A stretch of DNA of 64,000 nt from Brevibacillus sp. JNUCC-41. GTDB lineage: Bacteria > Bacillota > Bacilli > Bacillales > DSM-1321. The notes below the pieces were generated by a model. It was given only the letters and a program-made list of their open reading frames with translations, was not told where the DNA came from and did no database searches. Every line of letters starts with the position of its first letter. Position 1 is the stretch's first letter. The stretch covers positions 1,302,001-1,366,000 of the forward strand of contig NZ_CP062163.1 in assembly GCF_014844095.1 (NCBI RefSeq). The letters are read 5' to 3'. This document shows positions 17,224 to 26,515 of the stretch, piece after piece. The position numbers and the translations under genes are program-made.

Positions 17224-18060
17224 TTACCAAATAATGAATAGAAGCACAACCGCCAAGACAATCCGGTAAATGGCAAAAGGAGTCAATTTAACTTTATTGA
17301 TTAAAATCAAGAAAAAGCGGATACAGAATAATGCAAAGATAAATGCACTGATGAAACCTGCAATAAAGAATGGCAGAACTTCAGGCGTGAAGAATTCCCA
17401 ATATTTCACGATTTTCAACAGACTGGCACCTGCCATGATCGGAACAGCCATGATGAACGTGAAATCGGAAGCAGCGCGATAGCTCATTCCTAAAAGCACG
17501 CCTCCGGAAATGGTTGAACCTGAACGAGAGAATCCCGGCCACAATGACAAACATTGAATTAACCCTACACCGAAAGCTTGTTTATAAGTGATTTGGTCAA
17601 CCGTTTCAGCAGTCAGCTTAGGACGGAATTTATCCGCAGCAATCATCAAGAATGCGCCAAGGAACAATCCGACGATGACCGTCTTCATCGTAAATAAATG
17701 TTCATCAATGTAATCTTCGAATATTAGACCTAAAACGCCAGCCGGCAGCAATCCGACAAAGATCTGCAATAAGTTAAGCTTTGGGCCGTTCGCAGCGGAT
17801 GTGCCCTTCAGCTTCCTTAAACCAAGCAAGTCCATGAACCGTCCCCAGAAGAGCACGACAACGGCGAGTATCGAACCAAGCTGGATGACCACCTTAAAGG
17901 CATTCGCCACTTCACTCCCGAAAAGCTCAGTTGATTTCAGCCATAAATCATCGACGATGATCATATGCCCTGTAGAAGATACAGGAGCAAATTCAGTTAA
18001 CCCTTCTACAAGACCAAGGATAACTGCAACAAAAATTTCCCACATATTCATTTTATTCAC
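17224..18060 (-). CDS. uppP: Undecaprenyl-diphosphate phosphatase (UppP/BacA)
   Basis: The enzyme removes a phosphate from undecaprenyl diphosphate at the membrane to recycle the lipid carrier for peptidoglycan and teichoic acid synthesis, and gives some bacitracin resistance. The 278-residue protein has about eight membrane segments and both family signatures: LGLVEGLTEFAPVSSTGHMI with the catalytic Glu, Ser and His, and WPGFSRSGSTISGG with the catalytic Arg. An in-frame ATG three codons downstream is an equally possible start. It is monocistronic with its own terminator. Confidence 0.96.
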   Translation of the reverse strand: MNKMNMWEIFVAVILGLVEGLTEFAPVSSTGHMIIVDDLWLKSTELFGSEVANAFKVVIQLGSILAVVVLFWGRFMDLLGLRKLKGTSAANGPKLNLLQIFVGLLPAGVLGLIFEDYIDEHLFTMKTVIVGLFLGAFLMIAADKFRPKLTAETVDQITYKQAFGVGLIQCLSLWPGFSRSGSTISGGVLLGMSYRAASDFTFIMAVPIMAGASLLKIVKYWEFFTPEVLPFFIAGFISAFIFALFCIRFFLILINKVKLTPFAIYRIVLAVVLLFIIW

Positions 18061-18198
18061 CTCATATTTCGAACGCCTATTTATGGAAATACCATATGTA
18101 TTTTACTCGTTGTTTAAAATATTGTCTATTAAACATTGCTGAAACAATTCATTGATACATGTATGATAGGGTTCAAGATAAAGTTTAAAGGGGATGTG

Positions 18199-18948
18199 AT
18201 GATTTTGCAAAACATACTTATTTTTGCCCATAGGGGGTCCAAGGGGACGCATCCTGAAAATACCATGGCTGCATTTCAAAAGGCGGCAGAAATCGGGGCC
18301 GAAGGTATCGAGTTCGATGTCCATCTCAGTTCTGATGGGGAATTGGTCATCATCCATGACGAAACACTTGATCGAACGACCACCCTTACTGGTTATGTAA
18401 AAGAGCAGTCGGCACAAAGGCTGAAAACGGCTGATGCCGGGAGGAAGTTTTCCAAGGAATTCTTTGGGGAGCGGATCCCTTTTTTAATGGACGTTTTCGA
18501 CTGGGCTAAGGGCAACGCTTTATTGATGAATATCGAAATCAAAACGGATAAACTCGCTTACGAGGGAATCGAACAGAAAATCATTGATCTAATTCGTCAA
18601 TATCAAATGGAAAATCGGGTGATCCTCTCTTCCTTCAACCATCAATCCATTGAAAAAGTGAAAATGCTTGCCCCAGACCTTGAACGTGCATTATTGTTCG
18701 AGGGGCTTCCTGAAAACTACGAAGAAATCTTACGTAATAAAAAAGAAGCGGGTTTTCATCCCGATAAAAACAGCCTGACCCCGGAAGTTAATGAAAAAGC
18801 GAAAAAACTTGGATATAAAATTCGTCCTTGGGTCGCCAATGATGAAGCCGACATCGTCAAGCTGGCAGAGTTGGGAGTCGACGTCATCATGACCGATTTC
18901 CCTGAAAAGGCAATCAAGATTTTAAAAGCCCGGCAGTCACATGGCTGA
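18199..18948 (+). CDS. Glycerophosphodiester phosphodiesterase (cytoplasmic, UgpQ-like)
   Basis: The ATG at 18199 follows AAAGGGG and gives 249 residues; the frame extends upstream without support. The catalytic opening FAHRGSKGTHPENTMAAF, then GIEFDVHLSSDGELVIIHDE with DRTT, is the GDPD signature including the metal-binding Glu/Asp pair and the catalytic histidines. The C-terminus contains RPWVANDEADIVKLAELGVD and IMTDFPEKA. No signal peptide is present, so the enzyme should hydrolyse intracellular glycerophosphodiesters to glycerol-3-phosphate and an alcohol. It faces uppP divergently and converges on the SASP gene. Confidence 0.94.
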   Translation: MILQNILIFAHRGSKGTHPENTMAAFQKAAEIGAEGIEFDVHLSSDGELVIIHDETLDRTTTLTGYVKEQSAQRLKTADAGRKFSKEFFGERIPFLMDVFDWAKGNALLMNIEIKTDKLAYEGIEQKIIDLIRQYQMENRVILSSFNHQSIEKVKMLAPDLERALLFEGLPENYEEILRNKKEAGFHPDKNSLTPEVNEKAKKLGYKIRPWVANDEADIVKLAELGVDVIMTDFPEKAIKILKARQSHG

Positions 18949-18955
18949 ACAATGC

Positions 18956-18986
18956 GAAAGAGAAGGAGCGATGCTCCTTCTCTTTC
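18956..18986. terminator. Terminator after the GDPD gene
   Basis: GAAAGAGAAGGAGC and GCTCCTTCTCTTTC form a 14-bp perfect stem with a 3-base loop. Confidence 0.85.
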
Positions 18987-19008
18987 TAATCCATATTTAT
19001 TCAATTAA

Positions 19009-19218
19009 TTAACGAGAAAAGTTTGAACCGCCTAGTTGTTGTTCAGCCATTTGAACCAAACGTTTTGTGATTTCCCCACCAACAGATCCGTTAGCGCGAG
19101 AAGTAGTGTCAGCACCTAGGTTTACACCAAATTCACTAGCGATTTCATTCTTCATTTGTTGTAGAGCTTGCTCTGCACCAGCTACTACTAGTTGATTGCT
19201 GTTATTGTTGTTTGCCAT
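19009..19218 (-). CDS. Small acid-soluble spore protein, alpha/beta type
   Basis: The 69-residue protein shows the alpha/beta SASP pattern: an Asn/Gln-rich N-terminus, the GPR protease recognition region [18 protein letters not shown], and the DNA-binding C-terminal signature [18 protein letters not shown]. These proteins coat spore DNA and protect it against UV and heat, then are degraded at germination. AGGAGGTG precedes the start. Expression in the forespore under sigma-G is expected from the family; I could not define the promoter with confidence. It shows the host forms spores. Confidence 0.96.
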   Translation of the reverse strand: MANNNNSNQLVVAGAEQALQQMKNEIASEFGVNLGADTTSRANGSVGGEITKRLVQMAEQQLGGSNFSR

Positions 19219-19383
19219 GTGTTTTCACCTCCTACTAATATTAATTAGCATTTTAAGCTTAAATTATTATTGCCAATTTATTGAATTTTTCCATTTGGGA
19301 TTCTCTCAACCCTAAGCTCTTTATCATGAATTTCTTTTTATGCTCATAAACTGTTAGGAAACTTTCAGTAGGAGGGAAAAGAA

Positions 19384-20670
19384 TTGCAAATACATGTGGT
19401 TAGGCCAGGCCAGACGTTATATGGCATCGCCCAGACATACAGCGTAACCGTTGACAGGCTCATCGAATCAAATAAGATCCCTAACCCAAATAATCTTGTT
19501 TCGGGGCAGGCCCTTGTCATTCCAATCGTCGGCAGTTATTATTTCGTTCAACCGGGTGATAGTTTATATTCGATATCTCAAAAAGTTGATGTCCCTGTTC
19601 AAGAATTGGCAAAAATAAATGGCATTTCCGAAAATCAAAACCTATCCGTTGGATACCGGCTCTATATTCCGGCACGAAAGAAAAGGACCGCCGAATTCAA
19701 CGGGTATGTCGAGCCGCGGGGTACATCCGTTGCACCGGCCCTTGAAACGGCCGCCAGGGAAGCTGGACCCTATTTAACCTATTTAGCCCCCTTCAGCTTC
19801 CAAGCGCTTCGTGACGGCTCCTTAAAAGAGCCTTTGCTCAATGAATTCCCTGCCATCGCCAGAGAAAATAAAAATGTCCTGATGATGGTCATCACGAATC
19901 AGGAAAACGACCAATTCAGCGATGAGCTTGGGCGAATCATTTTAACGAATACTTCCATTCAAAATAAGTTCCTGAACAATATCGTTACTACGGCAAAGAA
20001 ATATGGATTCCGGGATATTCACTTTGACTTTGAGTTTTTAAGGCCGGCCGATAGGGAAGCGTATAATCAATTTCTCCGAAAAGCCAAGGAACGTTTCAAG
20101 AAAGAAGGATGGTACATTTCCACGGCACTTGCCCCTAAAACAAGTGCTGAGCAAAAAGGCCGTTGGTATGAGGCACATGACTATAAAGCACATGGTGAAA
20201 TCGTCGACTTCGTTATCATCATGACTTATGAATGGGGATATAGCGGAGGACCGGCAATGGCCGTGTCACCTATTGGACCTGTTCGGGAAGTTCTCGAATA
20301 TGCTGTCACCGATATTCCCTCCAACAAGATCCTGATGGGGCAGAATCTATATGGCTATGATTGGACCCTGCCTTTTGTACAGGGATCCACTGCCAAGGCC
20401 GTGAGCCCGCAGCAGGCCATCCAGATTGCAGCGGCCAATAATGTTGCCATCGAGTATGATGAAACCGCACAGGCCCCGCACTTCAACTATACCGATATAG
20501 AGGATAGGAAGCATGAGGTGTGGTTTGAAGATGCCAGATCCATTCAGGCTAAATTCGATTTAATCAAAGAACTGAATCTAAGGGGAATGAGTTATTGGAA
20601 GCTCGGCTTAGCCTTCCCTCAAAACTGGCTGCTCATCAGTGATAACTTTAACGTCAGGAGAAGGGTCTAA
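19384..20670 (+). CDS. sleL: Cortical fragment-lytic enzyme SleL/YaaH (LysM x2 + GH18)
   Basis: The start is TTG at 19384 after AGTAGGAGGG. The 428-residue protein has two LysM domains at residues ~1-47 (IHVVRPGQTLYGIAQTYSV) and ~50-95 (YYFVQPGDSLYSISQKVDV). A GH18 domain follows with the catalytic DxxxDFE pattern in FRDIHFDFEFLRP and IIMTYEWGYSGGP. This is the architecture and length of SleL/YaaH, the N-acetylglucosaminidase that degrades cortex muropeptides during germination. There is no classical signal peptide, as usual for this spore protein. It is probably made in the mother cell under sigma-E. Confidence 0.93.
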   Translation: MQIHVVRPGQTLYGIAQTYSVTVDRLIESNKIPNPNNLVSGQALVIPIVGSYYFVQPGDSLYSISQKVDVPVQELAKINGISENQNLSVGYRLYIPARKKRTAEFNGYVEPRGTSVAPALETAAREAGPYLTYLAPFSFQALRDGSLKEPLLNEFPAIARENKNVLMMVITNQENDQFSDELGRIILTNTSIQNKFLNNIVTTAKKYGFRDIHFDFEFLRPADREAYNQFLRKAKERFKKEGWYISTALAPKTSAEQKGRWYEAHDYKAHGEIVDFVIIMTYEWGYSGGPAMAVSPIGPVREVLEYAVTDIPSNKILMGQNLYGYDWTLPFVQGSTAKAVSPQQAIQIAAANNVAIEYDETAQAPHFNYTDIEDRKHEVWFEDARSIQAKFDLIKELNLRGMSYWKLGLAFPQNWLLISDNFNVRRRV

Positions 20671-20756
20671 AAAAAGATGAAGGAATACCGCAACGCAAAC
20701 GGGCATATAATCAATCATCGAGCATGAAGTCCGGTTTTAGGATACGTGACTCAACC

Positions 20757-20792
20757 ATAAAAGCCTTCCGGCATCATCCGGATGGCTTTTAT
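20757..20792 (+). terminator. Terminator of sleL
   Basis: ATAAAAGCC, CCGG / CCGG, GGCTTTTAT form an interrupted palindrome with a T run, about 90 bases after the sleL stop. Confidence 0.75.
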
Positions 20793-20916
20793 CATTTACC
20801 CGAAATATAATGGCAACTTTCCAATATTCATCATTCAAAGTTTGTCTGGCCGCACCCTTATGAGCCAAGCCTTTTTTGACCATACTAAAAGGAACAGCTT
20901 AAGGGGGGTGAAAAAC

Positions 20917-21909
20917 ATGATTCGAATCGGTCCATACTCCAGCATCGTTCCCAGATTTCCGCGTTTCATCAGGTTGCTATCCACCATCGCATTATTTTTA
21001 CTTTCATTCGGGGTCTTGATACACTTTGTGGAGCCGGAGAGATTCCCTACTTTACTTGATGGCATCTGGTGGGCAATCGTGACTATGTCAACGGTGGGTT
21101 ACGGAGATTTCACTCCCGTTACAAATCTTGGTAAAGTCATTGGGATGGTCCTCATTTTGTCAGGCGCCGGCCTGATTACCTCTTATTTTGCGTACATTGC
21201 AAAGATTTCCATTTCCAATGAACAGCAATTTCTAACAGGAAAGAAAGTATTCGGCGGCCGCGGACATTTTATCATTGTGGGCTGGAATGGCCGTTCCCAG
21301 AGAATCATCGAAAACATTCATGATCGTAATCATCATCAATGCATTGTCCTTATAGATGATACGCTGCAAAAGCACCCGCTTCCAAGAACGAATATCCACT
21401 TTATTCAAGGAAAGGCTACATTGGATTCCGTTTTGCAGAAAGCAAATGTAAAGCAAGCCATACGCGTCCTGATCACGGCTGACCTTAAGCAAGACGAGCT
21501 GCAAACGGATATGTTCTCGATATTAACATTACTGGCCGTCAAAGGGCTGAATCCTCATGTATATTGTCTTGTGGAAATATTAACGCATGAACAAAAGGAA
21601 AATGCTTTACGGGCTGGAGCGGACGGTATCGTGGAAACGAATAAATTTGCGAGTGAATATATGCAGGATTGCTTATCGAAGGGAATCCTTGCGGATGCCG
21701 AAGAACAAAAAGACCGGGATGGATTGAACATCAAGCAGTTGTCCGTCGAGGATGACTGGGTTGAATTAACGTTTAAACAGTTGAACGTTAAACTATTCGA
21801 TCAAGATATTTTATTGGTCGGCATCATTTCAGGAGGCAAGACATTATTCAAGCCCCCTGGAGATGTAATCATACATCGTGGTGACACTTTGCTCATCATT
21901 GAAGATTAA
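20917..21909 (+). CDS. yugO: Potassium channel with RCK domain (YugO)
   Basis: The ATG at 20917 follows AAGGGGGGTG and gives 330 residues, close to B. subtilis YugO (328). Two membrane helices flank the pore helix and selectivity filter STVGYGDF (about residues 58-65). A cytoplasmic RCK/TrkA-N domain follows with HFIIVGWNGRSQ as the nucleotide-binding loop, and a TrkA-C-like end (TLLIIED). In B. subtilis YugO carries the potassium waves of electrical signalling in biofilms. Its neighbour yugN is convergent, as part of the conserved yug block. Confidence 0.93.
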   Translation: MIRIGPYSSIVPRFPRFIRLLSTIALFLLSFGVLIHFVEPERFPTLLDGIWWAIVTMSTVGYGDFTPVTNLGKVIGMVLILSGAGLITSYFAYIAKISISNEQQFLTGKKVFGGRGHFIIVGWNGRSQRIIENIHDRNHHQCIVLIDDTLQKHPLPRTNIHFIQGKATLDSVLQKANVKQAIRVLITADLKQDELQTDMFSILTLLAVKGLNPHVYCLVEILTHEQKENALRAGADGIVETNKFASEYMQDCLSKGILADAEEQKDRDGLNIKQLSVEDDWVELTFKQLNVKLFDQDILLVGIISGGKTLFKPPGDVIIHRGDTLLIIED

Positions 21910-22310
21910 TGTAATAAAATCTTTTCCAAATCACGGACAAGCGCTTTTCCTAATGAAATATAGTTTTCCGGAAATTCGGCATCCGGATCTTCAGGCTCGG
22001 CAAACTGATTGAAGGAAGCGGAGAGGTTTCCGATATTTCCTTCATCATCCATCCCGTCCTCGTACTTGTGAGATAGCAAAAACGGTTGTAATAGTTCGAC
22101 CATTGCCCCATCCTTATCGAGTGAACCATCAACAGCCTTGAAAGGGACTCGCAAGAATTGGTAGCCATCACTGCCATCAATCTTATAATCAAAAGACCCG
22201 TGGTCATAATCCCATCCCCCGCCTATCACATATCCTTCCGGTTTCAACTTCGTCTCCAGATCGAACAAACCGAATGTTTTCCCTTCCAACTGAGAAGAAA
22301 TTTTAATCAT
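21906..22310 (-). CDS. yugN: YugN-like family protein
   Basis: This 134-residue acidic cytoplasmic protein matches the YugN-like family in length and in segments such as GGGWDYDHGSFDYKIDG and YQFLRVPFKAVDGSL. Function is unknown; the family keeps its place between yugO and pgi in Bacillus genomes, as here. Its stop codon overlaps that of yugO on the opposite strand by two bases, leaving no room for a terminator between them. Confidence 0.88.
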   Translation of the reverse strand: MIKISSQLEGKTFGLFDLETKLKPEGYVIGGGWDYDHGSFDYKIDGSDGYQFLRVPFKAVDGSLDKDGAMVELLQPFLLSHKYEDGMDDEGNIGNLSASFNQFAEPEDPDAEFPENYISLGKALVRDLEKILLH

Positions 22311-22487
22311 TGTATAAAACCTCTTTCGCTAATTTTCTATTAGCTTAACCAAAGTGTCTAAAAAAAAACCTGGAATGCCTCTATTGTTCCCTCGATTGGC
22401 GAAAGGTTGCTTCCAAGACACCCTTATGCTTTTGTGAAGTTCCTCTTTCTTCATCGCTTCCTTGATGGCACTGCTCTAGCTTTCAAC

Positions 22488-22535
22488 AAAAAAAGGCATC
22501 AAGCAGGATGTTATTCCCGCTTGATGCCTTTTTTA
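22488..22535 (-). terminator. Terminator of pgi
   Basis: AAAAAAAGGCATCAAGC and GCTTGATGCCTTTTTT form a perfect stem with a 14-base loop directly after the pgi stop codon. Confidence 0.88.
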
Positions 22536-23882
22536 TTATAAGCGCTGTTCGAGCTCCGCTTTTTTCTTTTCATAACCCGGCTTTCCTAAAAGTGCAAACA
22601 TGTTCACCTTATAGGCTTCCACTCCAGGCTGATCAAATGGATTTACACCCAGTAAGTATCCGCTCATTGCACAAGCTTTCTCGAAGAAATACACAAGGTA
22701 GCCAAAAGTATAAGCATCAAGCTGCGGAACCGTTACGATCAGGTTGGGAACGCCACCGTCCGTATGGGCTAACAGCGTACCCTCAAATGCTTTATCATTC
22801 ACGAATTGAACCGTTTTACCTGATAGGTAATTCAGGCCATCCAAGTCATTGGCCGCTTCTTCAATCAAGATTTCATGACGGGCCTTTTCCACTTTGATGA
22901 CCGTCTCAAAAAGATCACGCCGTCCTTCCTGAACATACTGCCCTAATGAATGCAGGTCAGTCGAGAAGTTAGCCGATGAAGGGAATATCCCTTTTTGATC
23001 CTTTCCTTCGCTTTCCCCGAATAATTGTTTCCACCACTCAGAGAAGTATTGAAGTCCAGGCTCATAGTTTATCAGCATTTCAATCGTTTTCCCTTTATTG
23101 TAAAGGATATTCCGAACCGCCGCATATTGGTATGCCTGATTCTCGCCTAACTCGGAAGAACTGAAGTCCACCCTGGCACGTTCGGCTCCCTCCATGATTT
23201 GATCGATATCCGCCCCGCTGACCGCAATCGGCAGCAGCCCTACAGCCGTTAAGACCGAGTAACGTCCGCCAACATCATCAGGAATGACGAAAGTTTGGAA
23301 ACCTTCCTCCGTCGCTACCGTTTTTAATGCACCCTTCTCTTTATCAGTGGTAGCATAAATGCGGCCCTTAGCTTCTTCAACGCCGTATTTTTGTTCCAGC
23401 AGTTTTCGGAAAATCCTGAAGGCCAGTGCAGGCTCCGTGGTCGTACCGGATTTAGAGATGACATTGATCGAGAAATCCCTATTTTCCAATAGGTCCATGA
23501 CGTCCTGCATATATGTAGAGCTTATATTATTACCCACAAACAAAATTTGCGGTGCATTTCTTTTATCCGAAGGTAAAATGTTATAAAAACTATGTTGAAG
23601 CATCTCAACTGCTGCCCGCGCTCCTAGATATGATCCACCGATTCCGATAACCAGCAGCACTTCTGAATCTTCTTTTATTTTCGCGGCCGCTTTTTTGATT
23701 CTTGAGAACTCTTCTTTATCATAATTGGCGGGTAAATCCAGCCAGCCAAGATATTCATTGCCTGCCCCTGTCTGCTCATGCAGGGAATGGTGTGCCACTT
23801 TTACAGCATCCTGTAAATAGGTAATTTCATGCTCCCCGAAAAACGGCAGGGCTTTTGAATAATCGAAACGAATATGGGCCAT
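22536..23882 (-). CDS. pgi: Glucose-6-phosphate isomerase
   Basis: This glycolytic enzyme interconverts glucose-6-phosphate and fructose-6-phosphate in the cytoplasm. The 448-residue length is standard for Firmicutes. Visible signatures are [34 protein letters not shown] (phosphate-binding SIS loop), [19 protein letters not shown], and the C-terminal [20 protein letters not shown] with the catalytic lysine. AAGGAGG precedes the start. The place between yugN and the alcohol dehydrogenase gene matches B. subtilis (pgi/yugL). Confidence 0.98.
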   Translation of the reverse strand: MAHIRFDYSKALPFFGEHEITYLQDAVKVAHHSLHEQTGAGNEYLGWLDLPANYDKEEFSRIKKAAAKIKEDSEVLLVIGIGGSYLGARAAVEMLQHSFYNILPSDKRNAPQILFVGNNISSTYMQDVMDLLENRDFSINVISKSGTTTEPALAFRIFRKLLEQKYGVEEAKGRIYATTDKEKGALKTVATEEGFQTFVIPDDVGGRYSVLTAVGLLPIAVSGADIDQIMEGAERARVDFSSSELGENQAYQYAAVRNILYNKGKTIEMLINYEPGLQYFSEWWKQLFGESEGKDQKGIFPSSANFSTDLHSLGQYVQEGRRDLFETVIKVEKARHEILIEEAANDLDGLNYLSGKTVQFVNDKAFEGTLLAHTDGGVPNLIVTVPQLDAYTFGYLVYFFEKACAMSGYLLGVNPFDQPGVEAYKVNMFALLGKPGYEKKKAELEQRL

Positions 23883-23988
23883 TCAAATTCCTCCTTGAAT
23901 TCTTTAGTTTCCCTTTCACTTTATCTGATGTAATTCTCATAATCAAGAAATCGATCAAGTAAACAATGAATTATGCATATAAAGTAAT

Positions 23989-24010
23989 CTCCCACCTGAC
24001 AAGGCGGGAG
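23989..24010 (-). terminator. Terminator of the alcohol dehydrogenase gene
   Basis: CTCCCACCT and AGGCGGGAG form a stem with a 4-base loop; on the minus strand ATTACTTTATAT follows, a weak T tract. Confidence 0.6.
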
Positions 24011-24029
24011 AATGGATCATATCACTTGT

Positions 24030-25193
24030 TTATAATGAAGCCCGTAAAATGGCAAGAACATCTTCCCGGTTCAGCACTTTGAATCTTCCAAAATCCCCTC
24101 TGCTCATCGCTTTATCAGCCATGACTTCCAATTGTGAGTCATCGATGCCATAATCCGAAAGATTGGTCGGAGCCCCTAAGCTGCTCCAAAATGACCTAAG
24201 TCTTTCAATGCCTTCAAGGGCCGCTTCCTCATCTGTCTTACCTTCAGGATCTACATGGAATACACGGACTGCCACTTGTTTAAAGCGTGCGACATTTTCA
24301 TGCAGCACATGCATCATCCAATTTGGGAATAAGATGGCCAATCCCCCTGCATGCGGGATGTCATAAACAGCTGAAACGGCATGTTCAATGTTATGCGTTG
24401 CCCAATCACCGCTGTAACCGACCCCAAGCGACCCATTCAAGGCCAGGTTTCCAGCATACAGGATGGTAGCCCGGTGCTCGTAATTCTCCAGGTCTTCCAA
24501 TAGTTTAGGTGCCGTTTCAATCACCGTCGATAACAGCGATTCACAAAAACGGTCCTGTAGCGGCGCATGCGTTTCCGGATGGAAATACGTTTCGAACACA
24601 TGTGACATCATATCGACCATTCCGTATACCGTTTGGTCTTTTGGTACTGAAAAAGTATTTTCAGGATCCAAAATGGAGAACTGCGGAAATACCAATGGAC
24701 TTCCCCATCCATATTTCTCTTTCGTTTCCCAGTTGGTTATGACAGATCCCGAATTCGCTTCAGAGCCGGTTGCAGCTAAAGTCAGCACCGTTCCGAATGG
24801 AAGTGCCTCTTCGACTGGTGCCTTCTTAATGACAAGATCCCATGGATCCCCCTCATATTTAGCACCCGCAACGATGGCCTTTGTAGCGTCGATTACGCTT
24901 CCTCCCCCAACAGCCAGGACAAAGTCGATACCATGTTCTTTACAAAGATCAACACCTTTTCGGACTGTCGAGATGCGTGGATTCGGTTCAACCCCGGAAA
25001 GTTCGTGCACCTCTGCATCAATCTCTTTCAAGGTATTGACCACTTTTTCATATAAGCCATTTTTCTTTATGCTTCCCCCACCGTATACAAGTAAAACTTT
25101 ATCTCCATACGCAGGAATTTCAGTTTTTAGGCTTTCAAGCTGACCTTTGCCGAAAATGACTTTAGTAGGATTTTTATAAGTGTAATTCTCCAA
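24030..25193 (-). CDS. Iron-containing alcohol dehydrogenase (YugJ/YugK, butanol dehydrogenase type)
   Basis: The TTG at 25193 is chosen because AAAGGAGA lies eight bases upstream and the resulting protein starts [16 protein letters not shown], as usual for this family; an ATG nine codons earlier lacks a ribosome binding site. The 387-residue enzyme has the nucleotide-binding [16 protein letters not shown] and [18 protein letters not shown]. The metal ligands appear in [13 protein letters not shown] and [20 protein letters not shown]. It should reduce aldehydes (for instance butanal or methylglyoxal-type substrates) with NAD(P)H. B. subtilis has two such paralogues, yugJ and yugK, side by side; only one is present here. 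Confidence 0.92.
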   Translation of the reverse strand: MENYTYKNPTKVIFGKGQLESLKTEIPAYGDKVLLVYGGGSIKKNGLYEKVVNTLKEIDAEVHELSGVEPNPRISTVRKGVDLCKEHGIDFVLAVGGGSVIDATKAIVAGAKYEGDPWDLVIKKAPVEEALPFGTVLTLAATGSEANSGSVITNWETKEKYGWGSPLVFPQFSILDPENTFSVPKDQTVYGMVDMMSHVFETYFHPETHAPLQDRFCESLLSTVIETAPKLLEDLENYEHRATILYAGNLALNGSLGVGYSGDWATHNIEHAVSAVYDIPHAGGLAILFPNWMMHVLHENVARFKQVAVRVFHVDPEGKTDEEAALEGIERLRSFWSSLGAPTNLSDYGIDDSQLEVMADKAMSRGDFGRFKVLNREDVLAILRASL

Positions 25194-25400
25194 TGGATAT
25201 CTCTCCTTTAATGATGCCACATTGACTCCGTTTTAGAATTGTCCAAAGTGCATGTGCTAGTTTTTCTTTTATTCATTATGACCAATGTTCCATTTAAATA
25301 CAAAATATCCGCCCGGAACTTTTGAAGTGATGTATATTTACATGATGAAAAAGCATGATAAATAAAGAACTGATTTTTTTCAAAAAAAGGAGGCAGTACA

Positions 25401-25634
25401 ATGAGTGGAATACAAAGAACTGCACTTGTTCTTACAATAATTGGGGCAATCAACTGGGGATTAATAGGTTTTTTCCAATTTGACTTGGTCGCTTCGATTT
25501 TCGGGGGGCAAGATGCTGGATTAGCCCGTATCGTTTATGGGTTGGTTGGAATCGCCGGTCTCATTAATCTTGGTCTTCTCTTTAAACCAAGCCCTGAAAT
25601 TTCCAGAGAGCCTGAAACTAAACCGACTCGTTGA
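25401..25634 (+). CDS. yuzA: DUF378 family membrane protein (YuzA)
   Basis: The 77-residue protein has two membrane segments, ALVLTIIGAINWGLIGFFQF and IVYGLVGIAGLINLGLLF. The GAINWGLIG motif and spacing are those of the DUF378 family, represented in B. subtilis by YuzA in the same neighbourhood. Function unknown. AAAGGAGGC precedes the start. It is divergent from the alcohol dehydrogenase gene and ends at its own terminator. Confidence 0.92.
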   Translation: MSGIQRTALVLTIIGAINWGLIGFFQFDLVASIFGGQDAGLARIVYGLVGIAGLINLGLLFKPSPEISREPETKPTR

Positions 25635-25661
25635 TGTCATCGACATTGTTTATGTTTTATA

Positions 25662-25705
25662 AAATAAAGCCGGACCATGGATAAACACATGACCCGGCTT
25701 TATTT
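25662..25705 (+). terminator. Terminator of yuzA
   Basis: AAATAAAGCCGG and CCGGCTTTATTT form a perfect 12-bp stem with a 20-base loop. Confidence 0.8.
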
Positions 25706-25724
25706 CATTCATTGCCCCACTGGA

Positions 25725-25760
25725 CAAAAAAAACCGGCTGATCGAAGGATCTTGCCGGTT
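25725..25760 (-). terminator. Terminator of yugI
   Basis: AACCGGC and GCCGGTT form a stem; on the minus strand a run of seven or more Ts follows. Confidence 0.75.
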
Positions 25761-25767
25761 CCCAAAA

Positions 25768-26172
25768 TTATTTTTTGATTAAGTCTTCGCGTTGAGATTG
25801 TTCAATCCACTCTTGAAGTTTGTCTTTCAATGTGTTGAAACCTTCAGTAGATTCGATGTGAGATGTCGCTTTAACAGAAGCTTGGCGTTTTTTCGGAGCT
25901 TTTTTCGGAGCTTCAGTACGCTCAGGAGCTTCTTCTGTAGCGCGGATCGATAAGCCGATTTTTCCAGCAGCTGAATCGATGGAAAGGACTTTAACTTTCA
26001 CTTCATCGCCCACTTTTAAATGTTCGTTGATATCTTTAACGAAGCCGTGAGTAATTTCAGAAATATGAACTAAACCTTGAGTTGAATCATCTAAAGCAAC
26101 AAATGCACCGTATGGTTGAATACCAGTTACTTTACCAGCAACTACCGCACCAATTTCGAATTTTTCAGACAT
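25768..26172 (-). CDS. yugI: S1 domain RNA-binding protein, general stress protein 13 (YugI)
   Basis: The 134-residue protein carries one S1 RNA-binding domain at residues ~5-75: GAVVAGKVTGIQPYGAFVAL, GLVHISEITHGFVKD and VKVLSIDSAAGKIGLSIR. A basic linker with KAPKKRQ and a short helical tail follow. This matches YugI, known as general stress protein 13 in B. subtilis and found associated with ribosomes. It is single, with its own promoter and terminator. Position between yuzA and alaT is conserved apart from inserted genes. Confidence 0.94.
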   Translation of the reverse strand: MSEKFEIGAVVAGKVTGIQPYGAFVALDDSTQGLVHISEITHGFVKDINEHLKVGDEVKVKVLSIDSAAGKIGLSIRATEEAPERTEAPKKAPKKRQASVKATSHIESTEGFNTLKDKLQEWIEQSQREDLIKK

Positions 26173-26515
26173 GGTAACACTCCTATTTTATATATATTTT
26201 TTCGTCTTTTCACGCAATAAAAAATTATATCACATAATTGGAAAATAATCAAAGTTAAGTATACCATACTTTTTGGGATTTTACTCATTAAAAATGTTTG
26301 TTTTTTGGAAATAATAAATATTATAAGTTCTTTACGTATAACTTATCCTAAAAATTTGCAAATAACCTCTATTCCCCTTAAATATTTGCTCATTTTTCTA
26401 AAGATTGCAATAGTGAGCACTACCCATTTCCCCCGAATCATAGTAAGATGAGAAAATGTTTTAAATAAGTATTATAAAGCTAGATATTCTTTACATCCAA
26501 AGGAGTTTTTCCATC
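26173..26515. other. Divergent promoter region of yugI and the sodium-dependent transporter
   Basis: About 340 very AT-rich bases without an open frame. It holds the yugI promoter (26224-26252) on the minus strand and must hold the transporter promoter on the plus strand; TATTATAAAG near 26471 is a candidate -10. Confidence 0.55.
26224..26252 (-). promoter_or_regulatory. Sigma-A promoter of yugI
   Basis: On the minus strand TTGATT (26252-26247), 17 bases, then TATAAT (26229-26224), about 50 bases before the yugI start. Confidence 0.75.
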
